64,000 nt of DNA from Actinophytocola oryzae (GTDB lineage Bacteria; Actinomycetota; Actinomycetes; Mycobacteriales; Pseudonocardiaceae). The stretch lies in contig NZ_SOCP01000016.1 in assembly GCF_004364325.1 (NCBI RefSeq), positions 1 through 64,000 of the forward strand. Direction: 5' to 3'. The position numbers were made by a program, and so were the translations under genes. Under the pieces are notes generated by a model, which saw only the letters and a program-made list of their open reading frames with translations, was not told the origin of the DNA and made no database searches. Below, piece by piece: positions 48,406-57,243 of the stretch; the stretch's first letter is position 1, and the number at the start of each line of letters is the position of its first letter.

Positions 48406-51400
48406 ATGCCCACCGTCGCGTTGCTGTCCACATCGGACACCGACCTGTTGTCCGCACGCGCGTCCGACGCCGGCTACCGCTGGGCGAACCCGGCGCGGCT
48501 CGACCTCGCCGACCTGCCGTCGGCCGTCGCGGGCGCCAGCATCGTCGTGGTGCGGCTGCTCGGCACGCCGGAGTCGTGGCGGGAGGGGTTCGCCGCGCTG
48601 CGGGCGACCGGTCTGCCGCTGGTGGTGCTCGGTGGTGAGCAGGCGCCGGACGCGGAGCTGATGCGGCTGTCCACGGTGCCCGCCGGGATCGCGGCGGACG
48701 CGCACCGGTACCTCGCCGAAGGTGGCCCGGCGAACCTGGCGCAGCTGCACGCGTTCCTGTCCGACACGGTCCTGCTGACCGGCGAGGGCTTCGAACCGCC
48801 GGTGACCGTGCCCGCCTGGGGCCTCGCCGAGCGCGGAGTCCCCGGCGAGAACCGGCCCAGGATCGGCATCCTCTACTACCGGGCGCACGAGACCAGCGGC
48901 AACACCGACTTCGCACACGCTCTCGCGGACGCCGTCGACTCGACCGGACAGGCCGTGGGCATACCGGTCTTCTCCACCTCGCTGCGCTCGGCGCCGGACG
49001 AGCTGTTCACCGCGCTCGGCACGCTCGACGCCCTGGTGGTCACCGTCCTCGCGGCGGGCGGCGTCACCCCGGCCGAGGCAGGCGCGGGCGGCGACGACGA
49101 GTCGTGGGACGTGGCCCGCATCCGCGCCCTGGACATCCCCGTCCTGCAGGGCCTGTGCCTGACCTCCAGCCGGACGGAGTGGCTGGCCTCCGGCGAGGGG
49201 GTGACCCCGCTGGACTCCGCGACCCAGATCGCGATCCCCGAGTTCGACGGCCGCATCATCACCGCGCCGTTCTCGTTCAAGGAGATCGACGCCGACGGCC
49301 TCCCCCGCTACGTCGCCGACCCCGAACGCTGCGCCCGCGTCGCGGGCATCGCCGTCGCCCACGCCCGGCTGCGGCACACCCCCCCGGCACAGCGGCGGAT
49401 CGCGCTGATGCTCTCGGCGTACCCGACCAAGCACAGCCGAGTCGGCAACGCGGTCGGCCTGGACACCCCGGTGTCCGCGGTCCGGCTGCTGCGCCGCATG
49501 CGCGACGCGGGCTACCACGTCGGCGACCCGCCGGGCCTGGACCTCGAGGACGACACCGAGGCGGGCAACGCCCTCATCCACGCGCTGATCGCGGCGGGCG
49601 GGCAGGACGAGGAGTGGCTCACCGAAGCCCAGCTCGACGAGGCACACGTGCGGATCCCGGCGCGGGACTACGAACACTGGTTCGCCGCCCTCGACCCCGC
49701 CCTGCGGGCGTCGGTCACCGAGGCGTGGGGCGAGCCGCCCGGCGCCCTGTTCGTCAACGAGGCGGGCGAGATCGTGCTCGCGACGATCCAGTCGGGCAAC
49801 GTCCTGCTGCTCATCCAGCCGCCACGCGGGTTCGGGGAGAACCCGGTCGCGATCTACCACGACCCCGACCTCGCGCCGTCCCACCACTACCTGGCCGCGT
49901 ACCGCTGGCTGGAGCACGGTTTCGGGGCGCACGCCGTGGTGCACCTCGGCAAGCACGGGTCGATGGAGTGGCTGCCCGGGAAGAACGCCGCGTTGTCGGC
50001 GGCCTGCGGGAGCGACGCGGCCATCGGCAACATGCCGCTGGTGTACCCGTTCCTGGTCAACGACCCCGGCGAGGGCGCGCAGGCGAAACGCCGCGCGCAC
50101 GCCACGATCGTCGACCACCTGGTGCCGCCGATGGCCCGCGCGGAGAGCTACGGCGACATCGCCCGGCTCGAACAGCTCCTCGACGAGCACGCCAACATCG
50201 CGGCGATGGACCCGGCGAAGCTGCCCGCGATCCGCGCCGAGATCTGGACCCTCATGCAGGCCGCGCACATGCACCGCGACCTCGGCCTCGACGAACGCCC
50301 CGACGACGAGGAGTTCGACGACTTCGTCCTCCACGTGGACGGCTGGCTGTGCGAGATCAAGGACGCCCAGATCCGCGACGGCCTGCACGTCCTCGGCCAG
50401 GCACCAACCGGGCAGCAGCGGGTGGACCTGGTCCTCGCGATCCTGCGTGCCCAACAGGTCTGGGGCGGGGAGACCGCCGCCGTGCCCGGCCTGCGCACGG
50501 CGCTGGGACTGCGGGAGGACGACGGGCAGTCCGGCGCCGTCGACGCGGTCGAGGCACAGGCGCGCGCGCTCGTCGAGGCCATGGAGAAGCGGGACTGGGA
50601 CCCGGCCGCGGCGCGCGGCCTGCACGAGGACCCGGTGGTCGTGCGGGTGCTGGAGTTCGCCGCCGCCGAGGTCGTGCCCCGGCTGACCCGCACCAGCGAC
50701 GAGCTGGACGCGGTCCTGCACGCGCTCGACGGCGGCTACGTCCCGGCCGGACCGTCCGGCTCGCCGCTGCGTGGCCTCGTGAACGTCCTGCCGACCGGCC
50801 GCAACTTCTACACCGTCGACCCGAGGGCGGTGCCCTCACGGCTCGCCTACGAGACCGGTGTCGCGATGGCCGACTCGCTGCTGGCCCGCCACCTCGACGA
50901 GACCGGCGAGTACCCGGCGTCGGTCGGGCTGTCGGTGTGGGGCACCTCGGCCATGCGCACCTCCGGCGACGACATCGCGGAGGTGTTGGCGCTGCTGGGT
51001 GTCCGGCCGGTGTGGGACGAGGCGTCGCGGCGTGTGCGGGAGCTGGAGGTACTGCCGCTGACCGAACTGGGCCGCCCCCGCATCGACGTGACCGTCCGCA
51101 TCTCGGGCTTCTTCCGCGACGCCTTCCCCCACGTGGTCGCGATGCTCGACGACGCCGTCGGACTGGTCGCCGCGCTCGACGAGCCGGCGGAACAGAACTA
51201 CGTCCGCGCCCACGTGTCGAGGGACCTCGCGTCGCACGGCGACGAACGCCGGGCGACGACCCGGATCTTCGGCTCCGCCCCAGGCTCCTACGGCGCGGGC
51301 ATCCTCCAGGTGGTCGAGTCCGGCACCTGGCGCGACGACAACGACCTGGCCGAGGTGTACACCGCCTGGGGCGGCTTCGCCTACGGCAGAGGGCTCGACG

Positions 51401-51987
51401 GCAGGCCCGCCGCCGACGACATGCGTGCCAACTACAGCCGCATCCAGGTCGCCGCGAAGAACATCGACACCCGTGAACACGACATCGCCGACTCCGACGA
51501 CTACTTCCAGTACCACGGCGGCATGATCGCCACCGTCCGCGCCCTGACGGGGTCCGACCCGAAGGCCTATGTCGGCGACTCCACCACCCCGGACGCCGTC
51601 CGCACCCGCACCTTGCAGGAGGAGACCAACCGGGTCTTCCGGTCCCGGGTGGTGAACCCGCGCTGGATCGGCGCCATGCAGCGGCACGGCTACAAGGGCG
51701 CGTTCGAGCTGGCGGCCACTGTGGACTACCTCTTCGGCTTCGACGCCACCACCGGCGTCGTGCACGACTGGATGTACGAGCGGCTGGCCCGGGAGTACGT
51801 ACTGGACAGGAAGAACCAGGAGTTCATGCGCGAGGCCAACCCGTGGGCACTGCGCGGCATCGTGGAACGACTGCACGAGGCCGCAGAACGAGGACTGTGG
51901 GCCGAGCCCGACCCCGACGTGCTCGCGGAGATGCGGAGCGTCTACCTGTCACTCGAAGCCGATCTCGAGGACGGCGCGACGACCTGA
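48406..51987 (+). CDS. cobN: Cobaltochelatase subunit CobN
   Basis: 1193 residues, full-length for the large subunit of the ATP-dependent, aerobic-type cobaltochelatase. Recognised by HLGKHGSMEWLPGKNAALS, GDGQSG..., the NFYTVDPRAVPSRLAYETG segment, VRISGFFRDAFPHV and DDYFQYHGGMIATVRALTG. It inserts Co2+ into hydrogenobyrinic acid diamide together with CobS/CobT or ChlID-type partners, which are not seen here. ATG at 48406 with GAGGAG seven bases upstream. The riboswitch upstream controls the whole run, from cobalt entry to insertion. Confidence 0.96.
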   Translation: MPTVALLSTSDTDLLSARASDAGYRWANPARLDLADLPSAVAGASIVVVRLLGTPESWREGFAALRATGLPLVVLGGEQAPDAELMRLSTVPAGIAADAHRYLAEGGPANLAQLHAFLSDTVLLTGEGFEPPVTVPAWGLAERGVPGENRPRIGILYYRAHETSGNTDFAHALADAVDSTGQAVGIPVFSTSLRSAPDELFTALGTLDALVVTVLAAGGVTPAEAGAGGDDESWDVARIRALDIPVLQGLCLTSSRTEWLASGEGVTPLDSATQIAIPEFDGRIITAPFSFKEIDADGLPRYVADPERCARVAGIAVAHARLRHTPPAQRRIALMLSAYPTKHSRVGNAVGLDTPVSAVRLLRRMRDAGYHVGDPPGLDLEDDTEAGNALIHALIAAGGQDEEWLTEAQLDEAHVRIPARDYEHWFAALDPALRASVTEAWGEPPGALFVNEAGEIVLATIQSGNVLLLIQPPRGFGENPVAIYHDPDLAPSHHYLAAYRWLEHGFGAHAVVHLGKHGSMEWLPGKNAALSAACGSDAAIGNMPLVYPFLVNDPGEGAQAKRRAHATIVDHLVPPMARAESYGDIARLEQLLDEHANIAAMDPAKLPAIRAEIWTLMQAAHMHRDLGLDERPDDEEFDDFVLHVDGWLCEIKDAQIRDGLHVLGQAPTGQQRVDLVLAILRAQQVWGGETAAVPGLRTALGLREDDGQSGAVDAVEAQARALVEAMEKRDWDPAAARGLHEDPVVVRVLEFAAAEVVPRLTRTSDELDAVLHALDGGYVPAGPSGSPLRGLVNVLPTGRNFYTVDPRAVPSRLAYETGVAMADSLLARHLDETGEYPASVGLSVWGTSAMRTSGDDIAEVLALLGVRPVWDEASRRVRELEVLPLTELGRPRIDVTVRISGFFRDAFPHVVAMLDDAVGLVAALDEPAEQNYVRAHVSRDLASHGDERRATTRIFGSAPGSYGAGILQVVESGTWRDDNDLAEVYTAWGGFAYGRGLDGRPAADDMRANYSRIQVAAKNIDTREHDIADSDDYFQYHGGMIATVRALTGSDPKAYVGDSTTPDAVRTRTLQEETNRVFRSRVVNPRWIGAMQRHGYKGAFELAATVDYLFGFDATTGVVHDWMYERLAREYVLDRKNQEFMREANPWALRGIVERLHEAAERGLWAEPDPDVLAEMRSVYLSLEADLEDGATT

Positions 51988-52128
51988 CGTGACCTGCCGG
52001 GGTGGCACGCCGAGCCCGAGCACGGCCCGTGGGGCGGCTCGCAGGGCGGTGCCGAGGTCGAATGTAGTCCACCCAGCTACCGCGAACGGGCGACGACGCA
52101 GGCCACCAGGCAGGCGCAGGGGGACCAG

Positions 52129-53553
52129 TTGCTGTTCCTGCACCGCTACCCCACGACGTTCGCCGCGGGCGGGGTCGCCGAGCAGGACCCCGCCGACTGG
52201 TGGCGTGCCGTGTGCACGGCCACCCGACTGCTGCTGACCCGCACCGGCGTCGCGGCCGACGAGGTCGTGGCCGTCGGGTTCGGCGCGCAGATGATGGGCG
52301 CGGTCCTGCTGGACGCGGCCCACGAACCGGTGCGGCCTGCCATGATCTGGGCGGACCACCGCAGCACGGCGCAGGCCGACCGTCTCAACGAGACCGTCGG
52401 CGCCCGGCACGCCTACCGCACGCTGGGCCACCGCGTCCACCCGACGTACTCGCTCGCGAAGGTCGTGTGGGTCCGCGACCACGAGCCGGACGTGTTCGCG
52501 CGGGTGCGGCACCTGTGCCTGGCCAAGGACTACGTCGTGCTGCAGATGACCGGGCGGCTGCTGACCGACCACTCCGACGCGTCGTCGACCAACGCCTACG
52601 ACCAGCACGCGGGCAAGTGGTCGACGGACCTGCTCGCGGCGGCCGGGCTCTCGGCCGACCTGTTCCCGCCGATCGTCCCGTCCGCGACGGTCGCGGGCGG
52701 TCTGCTGCCCGCCGTGGCCGCCGAGATGGGCCTGCGGACCGGCACCCCGATCGTGCTGGGTGGCGGCGACGGACCGCTCGCCGCGCTGGGTGCCGGCGTG
52801 CTCGACCCGTCCGACGGCGCGTACGTCTACCTCGGCTCGTCGTCGTGGGTGTCCGTGTCGGCGCCGAAGCCCCTGCACGACGCGCACATGCGGACCATGA
52901 CGTTCGACCACGTGGTGCCCGGCCGCTACGTGCCGACGGCGACGATGCAGGCGGGTGGGGCGTCACTCGACTGGGTGGCGGAGGTGCTCAGCCCGTCGGT
53001 CACCGAGCCGCTGCCGGACCTGCTGGCCGCGGCGGCCGACGCCGACACGACCGGCCTGTACTTCCTGCCGCACCTGCTGGGTGAACGGTCACCGCACTGG
53101 AACGCGAGCGCACGCGGCGCGTTCCTCGGCCTCGCCCGCCACCACGGCCCCGCCGAGCTGACCCGCGCCGTCCTGGAGGGGGTGGCGTTCAACCTGGCGA
53201 CCTGCGTGACGGCGTTCCGCGAGGCGGGCATCCCGGTGGACAGCGTCGACGCGATCGGCGGCGGCGCGGCGAGCGACCTGTGGCTGCGGATCCTCGCCGA
53301 CGTCTGGGGCGCGACCGTCCGGCGCCGCACGATCGTCGAGGAGGCCAACAGCCTCGGCGCGGCCGTCACGACCGCGGTGGCCGTCGGCCTGGTTGACGAC
53401 TTCGGCGTCGCACGTGGACTGTCCACCGTGACCGCCGAGTTCACCCCCGACCCGGGCCGCCACACCGACTACCGGCGCAGGCACGCCACGTTCGCCGACG
53501 CCTACCGCCGCCTGGAGCCGTGGTTCACGACACAGGGCGACCCGGGCGGCTGA
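52129..53553 (+). CDS. FGGY-family carbohydrate kinase lacking its N-terminus; possible pseudogene
   Basis: 474 residues from a weak TTG start. The body is a normal FGGY sugar kinase: AEQDPADWWRAV, WADHRS, the catalytic Asp region GGGDGPLAALGAG, YLGSSSW, and GGGAASDLWLRILADV in the ATP-binding lobe. What is missing is the first about 30 residues with the phosphate-binding DxGTxxxK loop. The reading frame is open back to the CobN stop at 51987, but the upstream residues (for example HGPWGGSQGGAEVECSPPS) do not look like a kinase start, and there is no ribosome site. Probably a truncated, inactive copy, or a deletion made during rearrangement at this junction. The substrate is probably xylulose or a similar sugar if active. 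Confidence 0.78.
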   Translation: MLFLHRYPTTFAAGGVAEQDPADWWRAVCTATRLLLTRTGVAADEVVAVGFGAQMMGAVLLDAAHEPVRPAMIWADHRSTAQADRLNETVGARHAYRTLGHRVHPTYSLAKVVWVRDHEPDVFARVRHLCLAKDYVVLQMTGRLLTDHSDASSTNAYDQHAGKWSTDLLAAAGLSADLFPPIVPSATVAGGLLPAVAAEMGLRTGTPIVLGGGDGPLAALGAGVLDPSDGAYVYLGSSSWVSVSAPKPLHDAHMRTMTFDHVVPGRYVPTATMQAGGASLDWVAEVLSPSVTEPLPDLLAAAADADTTGLYFLPHLLGERSPHWNASARGAFLGLARHHGPAELTRAVLEGVAFNLATCVTAFREAGIPVDSVDAIGGGAASDLWLRILADVWGATVRRRTIVEEANSLGAAVTTAVAVGLVDDFGVARGLSTVTAEFTPDPGRHTDYRRRHATFADAYRRLEPWFTTQGDPGG

Positions 53554-53568
53554 AGGCACCACCCCGGG

Positions 53569-53997
53569 TCAGGCACCGCCGTGCATGAAGCGTTCGAACG
53601 CGCGCTGGGTGGCCGCCGTGCGGGTCGCGGCGGCCATGACGGTCTCGGCGAGCATCCACAGCCAGGTGTCGAGGTCGACCCTGGTGCGGCTGATCACCAC
53701 CCCGCCGACGACGTGGCGCACCTCGGTGTCGACGCCGCTTCGGTCGCTCTCGCGCAGGCTGAGGTCCTGTTCGGCGCCGTGGACGACCACGGAGACCGGT
53801 CGCGGGTCCCTGCCCGCGAGGCGGCCCGCGAACCCGCGCCGGTACTCGACCTCGACCATGCCCGCGGGCAGTGCCTCGGCCAGGGCGCCGGTGAGCACCC
53901 TGGCGAAGGACCGCACGTCGGCCTCGTCGGTACGCAGCATCGCGGCGACCACCTGCACGTCGCCGAGTGGGCCGAGGCCGCTGGGTTCGTTCGCCAT
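53569..53997 (-). CDS. Hypothetical protein, end of YbjQ-like operon
   Basis: 142 residues, beginning ANEPSGLGPLGDVQVVAAMLRTDEADVRSFARVLTGALAEALP. Soluble, mixed alpha/beta, no catalytic motif seen. Starts one base after the stop of the second YbjQ-like gene, so it is the third gene of a transcript beginning near 55689. No family recognised. Confidence 0.75.
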   Translation of the reverse strand: MANEPSGLGPLGDVQVVAAMLRTDEADVRSFARVLTGALAEALPAGMVEVEYRRGFAGRLAGRDPRPVSVVVHGAEQDLSLRESDRSGVDTEVRHVVGGVVISRTRVDLDTWLWMLAETVMAAATRTAATQRAFERFMHGGA

Positions 53998-53998
53998 C

Positions 53999-54823
53999 TC
54001 AGTCGGTGAGGGGCAGCACGAGCTGTGGCACCGGGATGTGGTGGTCGGCGCGCAGTGCCCGCACGGCGGTGCCGATGGCGAAGAACTCGGTGGTGTGCCC
54101 GCCCCACCGGTGCCCGTGGGACCGCAGGTCGACCCCGACGATGCCCTCGGCGTGCAGCTGCTCCGCCTCGGCCTGCATACGGCTCATCGCCAGCTCGCGG
54201 GCGTCGTAGAGCGCCTCGGTGAACTGCGGCAGCTCCACGTTCTGCCCGATGTTGCCCATCGCCTGCCAGAACCGCTGGTGGGTGACGTGGTAGACGCAGG
54301 TGCCCATCACCATGCCCAGCGGCGCGTAGCCGGCCTGGATCAGCGTCCAGAAGTCCTGACCGGACAGGTCCGAGGTGAACGGCAGCCCCTTGTTGTTGCG
54401 CCACGGCGTGCCGGTGCTCTCCTCGGCGGTGACGGCGGTGCCGACGGCGATGAACTCGGCCAGGTCGCTGCCGAACTCCTTGAACTCGATCTCCAGCCGG
54501 ACCCCGACGATCCCGTCCGCACCCAGCTGGTCGGCCTCGGCCTCCATCCTGGTCATCGCCAGCTCGCGGGCGTGGTACATCGCCTGGGACAGGGTGGTCA
54601 GCTCCTGGTTGCGGTTCCACCTGCCCATCTGGAAGCCCACGTGGTAGATGCTCGAGCCGAGCACCAGGCCCACCGGCCGGAAGCCCGCCTCCCGGACCAG
54701 CAGGAACTCGTTCACCGACAGGTCGGAGGTGAACAGGCTCGTCGCCTGGCCGGGACGCATCTCGGCGAGGCGACGCATGGCGTCCGCCGGCACCCCGGTC
54801 GGGTTGTTCTCGAGTGCGGTCAT
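53999..54823 (-). CDS. Two-domain YbjQ/DUF74-type heavy-metal-binding-like protein
   Basis: 274 residues containing two tandem copies of a domain with the pattern LVLGSSIYHVGFQ...ARELAMTRMEAEADQLGADGIVGVRLE...TAV (about residues 30-140) and the same pattern again (about 145-255). The YbjQ family forms pentamers; its role is unclear, with metal binding proposed. Its ATG overlaps the stop of the upstream gene by ATGA. Clearly related to that gene, so the locus arose by duplication. Confidence 0.85.
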   Translation of the reverse strand: MTALENNPTGVPADAMRRLAEMRPGQATSLFTSDLSVNEFLLVREAGFRPVGLVLGSSIYHVGFQMGRWNRNQELTTLSQAMYHARELAMTRMEAEADQLGADGIVGVRLEIEFKEFGSDLAEFIAVGTAVTAEESTGTPWRNNKGLPFTSDLSGQDFWTLIQAGYAPLGMVMGTCVYHVTHQRFWQAMGNIGQNVELPQFTEALYDARELAMSRMQAEAEQLHAEGIVGVDLRSHGHRWGGHTTEFFAIGTAVRALRADHHIPVPQLVLPLTD

Positions 54824-55689
54824 GACCTGCTCCTGGAGTCGTTCTGTCGCAACGGAAGGAACGTGAGCGACCGGGCGGCGGTCGGTGCCGGTGCGAAGCG
54901 TGCGACGGCGGTGCCGAAGACGAGGGACTCCGCGACGTGGTCGCGGTGGTTCTCCGACGGCTCGATCGACCACATCCGCAGGGGCATCGACGACACGATC
55001 GCCCCGTCGGCGCCGGTCTGGCGGACGTGCCGGGTGAACCGCGAGCGGGCCTCGGCGCGGGTGTGCACGAGGAGCTGGGTGTAGCCGCCGACCTCGGTGT
55101 TGCCCGCGCCCCAGGACGCCTGCGCCCGGGTCTGCCAGTCGTCGTGGCGGACCGCGACCGCGACCCCGAAGACGAGGGCGGCGGGCAGCCAGCCCGCGCC
55201 CATGAGCTTGGCGACGTCCTGGCCGGGCAGCGCGGTGGTGAACAGCCTGCCGGGCCTTGCCGCACTCCGCGCCCGCACCGCGGTGCCCAGCGCGGTGAAC
55301 TCGACGACCCCGTTGCCGACGGGGGCGGTGGTGAGGTCGATGCCGACGACACCGTCGGCGCCGATCGCCCCGGCCTCCTGGCCCAGCCGGTCCATCGCGG
55401 TGGCGTAGCCCCGGCGCAGGGCCTCGGCGTAGGCGTCGAACCCGGTGCGGTTGACCGTGACGAACCCCGGGCCGCCGAACCCGGGGCCGTACATGCCGCA
55501 GCTGGCGCCGGTGACGCTCATCTGCTGCACCATGGAGCCCATCACCTCGCCGACGGGCTCCAGCCCGGCCACCCGAAGTCCCGCGGCGGCGGGCGTGGAC
55601 AGCAGCGAGGTCCAGACGCCGTTCTCGGCTGCCCGGTGCACGCGTCGCGCGGCCACCGGCGGGAGCCCCCGCCCGTCCCAGTCGGTCAT
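54820..55689 (-). CDS. YbjQ/DUF74-type heavy-metal-binding-like protein
   Basis: 289 residues with the YbjQ pattern MDRLGQEAGAIGADGVVGIDLTT and EFTALGTAVRA in the first half, and a weaker repeat in the second half (VRQTGADGAIVSSMP). First gene of a three-gene run. The ATG at 55689 has no strong ribosome site; a short reading MSADLP begins just upstream and ends at the same spot, which might be a leader. Function unknown. Confidence 0.82.
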   Translation of the reverse strand: MTDWDGRGLPPVAARRVHRAAENGVWTSLLSTPAAAGLRVAGLEPVGEVMGSMVQQMSVTGASCGMYGPGFGGPGFVTVNRTGFDAYAEALRRGYATAMDRLGQEAGAIGADGVVGIDLTTAPVGNGVVEFTALGTAVRARSAARPGRLFTTALPGQDVAKLMGAGWLPAALVFGVAVAVRHDDWQTRAQASWGAGNTEVGGYTQLLVHTRAEARSRFTRHVRQTGADGAIVSSMPLRMWSIEPSENHRDHVAESLVFGTAVARFAPAPTAARSLTFLPLRQNDSRSRS

Positions 55690-55920
55690 GGCAGATCCGC
55701 ACTCATGAGTCGTCCTCTCCGCCCCCAGCCTGCGCCGCCGGGGTGAGAGGCACCTGAGTAAAGGCTGAGCATCGGCGATGAATGCAGGTCAGCGCCGTGC
55801 CATATGTCGCAGTTGTGCGATCCCGCAGACGATCCAGCTCCCAGCCCGTACGACGGTGCACGGACAACTCCTCCCCCGTCGGCGGAATGCGCCGGTTCGC
55901 CCGGGTGTTGGTCGTGGGTG

Positions 55921-56289
55921 ATGGATCCCAGGTTGATGCCGCCGGAGGAGTTCGAGCCGCTGGTGGTCGACGCGTTGGACGCCCTGCCCGAGTGGGTCGT
56001 GCCGATCGTCTCCGAGATCGTGGTGCTCGTCGAGGACCAACAGCCCGCCGCCGAGGCGACTCCAGGGGTCATGCTGCTCGGCCTCTACCGGGGGTTTCCC
56101 CGCACGCGGTACTCCGGCAGGCCGTCGGGCTCGCTCCCGGACACGATCACCCTGTACCGGATCCCGATCCTGCTCACCTCCCCGAGCCCGGAGGACGTGC
56201 CCGGCCGCGTACTCAAAGTCCTCGGCCACGAGGTCGGCCACGCACTCGGCCTGTCCGAGGCCCGGCTGAGAGAACTCGGCTGGTTCTAG
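55921..56289 (+). CDS. Minimal zinc metallopeptidase-like protein (DUF1025-type)
   Basis: 122 residues. Carries HEVGHALGLSE (HExxH with Glu, about residues 105-115) near the end, the hallmark of the small MtfA/DUF1025-like metallopeptidase family, preceded by VRPSGSLP-type loops and IVVLVEDQQP. Start at ATG 55921 (MDPRLMPPEEFE). The stop TAG lies in the CTAG shared with the convergent gene. Likely a soluble zinc-dependent peptidase or chaperone; substrate unknown. Confidence 0.85.
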   Translation: MDPRLMPPEEFEPLVVDALDALPEWVVPIVSEIVVLVEDQQPAAEATPGVMLLGLYRGFPRTRYSGRPSGSLPDTITLYRIPILLTSPSPEDVPGRVLKVLGHEVGHALGLSEARLRELGWF

Positions 56290-56531
56290 CTCGCGCCTCG
56301 CTCGTCGTCGAGTGCTCGGGCAGCGGCGGGATGCTCGACGAGGGCGAGGACCTTGCCGGCCATGAAGCGCGCCGTACGGACCGGTGCGCCGTTGCGGGTG
56401 ACCTCGACGACCTCGACCACACCACGCCCGATGCTGATCTCCACCCGCCGCCCGGCGCGAGTCGCCCCCACGTCGTACGTGCGGACCGTGTCCCCGGCGT
56501 CGACGACGATCTCCACTCGGTCGCCCTTCAT
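56286..56531 (-). CDS. Small hypothetical protein, likely SOS-induced
   Basis: 81 residues, compact and beta-rich (KGDRVEIVVDAGDTVRTYDVG, RRVEISIGRGVVEVVEVTRNG), basic then acidic. Its stop overlaps that of the convergent metallopeptidase by four bases (CTAG). Upstream is a near-perfect LexA-type SOS box and a TAGAAT -10-like sequence, so it is probably induced by DNA damage. ATG at 56531 with GGGAGG about nine bases upstream. No family recognised. Confidence 0.72.
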   Translation of the reverse strand: MKGDRVEIVVDAGDTVRTYDVGATRAGRRVEISIGRGVVEVVEVTRNGAPVRTARFMAGKVLALVEHPAAARALDDERGAS

Positions 56532-56559
56532 GGTTCGCCTCCCGTCGAACCCATTCTAA

Positions 56560-56573
56560 CGAACTTGTGTTCG
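56560..56573. promoter_or_regulatory. LexA/SOS box
   Basis: Read on the minus strand the site is TCGAACACAAGTTCGT, 11 of 12 fixed positions of the mycobacterial/actinobacterial SOS consensus TCGAAC-N4-GTTCGA; the 14-base core CGAAC-N4-GTTCG is exact. A TAGAAT sequence follows it on the same strand, about 25 bases before the small gene's ATG. LexA would repress this gene until DNA damage. Confidence 0.8.
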
Positions 56574-56625
56574 AATGGCGATCACGCGGACGTCTCGGTC
56601 ATGGCGGGGGGAATCGCGAGAACTC

Positions 56626-57243
56626 CTACGTGAGCAGCGCCGCGGCTTCGGCGCGGTTGGCGACGTGCAGTTTCCCGAACAGGTTGTTCGCGTGGGTCTT
56701 CACGGTGGCCACGCTGATGTAGAGGCTGTCGGCGATCGCGCGATTGCTCTTGCCGCGCGCCATCAGGGCCAGCACCTTCGCCTCCTGGTCGGTCAGCTGG
56801 TACCGCTGCGTCAGCTCCTCGAGCCTGGTGCGCGCGGACAGTCCTTTCACGACGGTCCGGGCCACCTCGGGTCCGAAGGTGCTGTGCCCGGCCGCCGTCG
56901 CGGTGATCGCGGCGACGATCTGCTCCCGCCCCGCGCTCTTGGTGAGGTACCCGGCGGCACCCGCCTGCAGTGCCGCGACGATGGACGCGTCGTCGGAGTA
57001 GGTGGTGAGCACCAGCACCGCGGGACCGGAGATGGCGGCCGTCGCGGCGACGCCGTCCATGCCGGGCATCCGCAGGTCCATGAGCACGACGTCCGGGTCG
57101 AGTTCCTCGGCGAGCCGCACCGCCTGGACGCCGTCCTCGGCCACGCCCGCCACGGCGATGCCCGGCGCGTGCTCGATGATCGTGACCAGCCCGTCGCGCA
57201 CGGCGGCCTGGTCGTCGGCGACCAGCACCCTGATGTCAGGCAC
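56626..57243 (-). CDS. NarL/LuxR-family response regulator
   Basis: 205 residues. Receiver: VLVADDQ at the start, phospho-Asp in [13 protein letters not shown], and the later LTTYSDDAS and GYLTKSA. A C-terminal LuxR helix-turn-helix follows ([42 protein letters not shown]). GTG at 57243 overlaps the upstream sensor kinase stop by eight bases. Forms a pair with that kinase. Target unknown, possibly the membrane gene divergent from the kinase. Confidence 0.95.
   Translation of the reverse strand: MPDIRVLVADDQAAVRDGLVTIIEHAPGIAVAGVAEDGVQAVRLAEELDPDVVLMDLRMPGMDGVAATAAISGPAVLVLTTYSDDASIVAALQAGAAGYLTKSAGREQIVAAITATAAGHSTFGPEVARTVVKGLSARTRLEELTQRYQLTDQEAKVLALMARGKSNRAIADSLYISVATVKTHANNLFGKLHVANRAEAAALLT

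Noticed and set aside
55686-56072. Minus-strand frame ending MSADLP upstream of the YbjQ gene
   Set aside because: Low-complexity shadow; only the last few codons after an ATG are plausible, perhaps a leader but not a gene.
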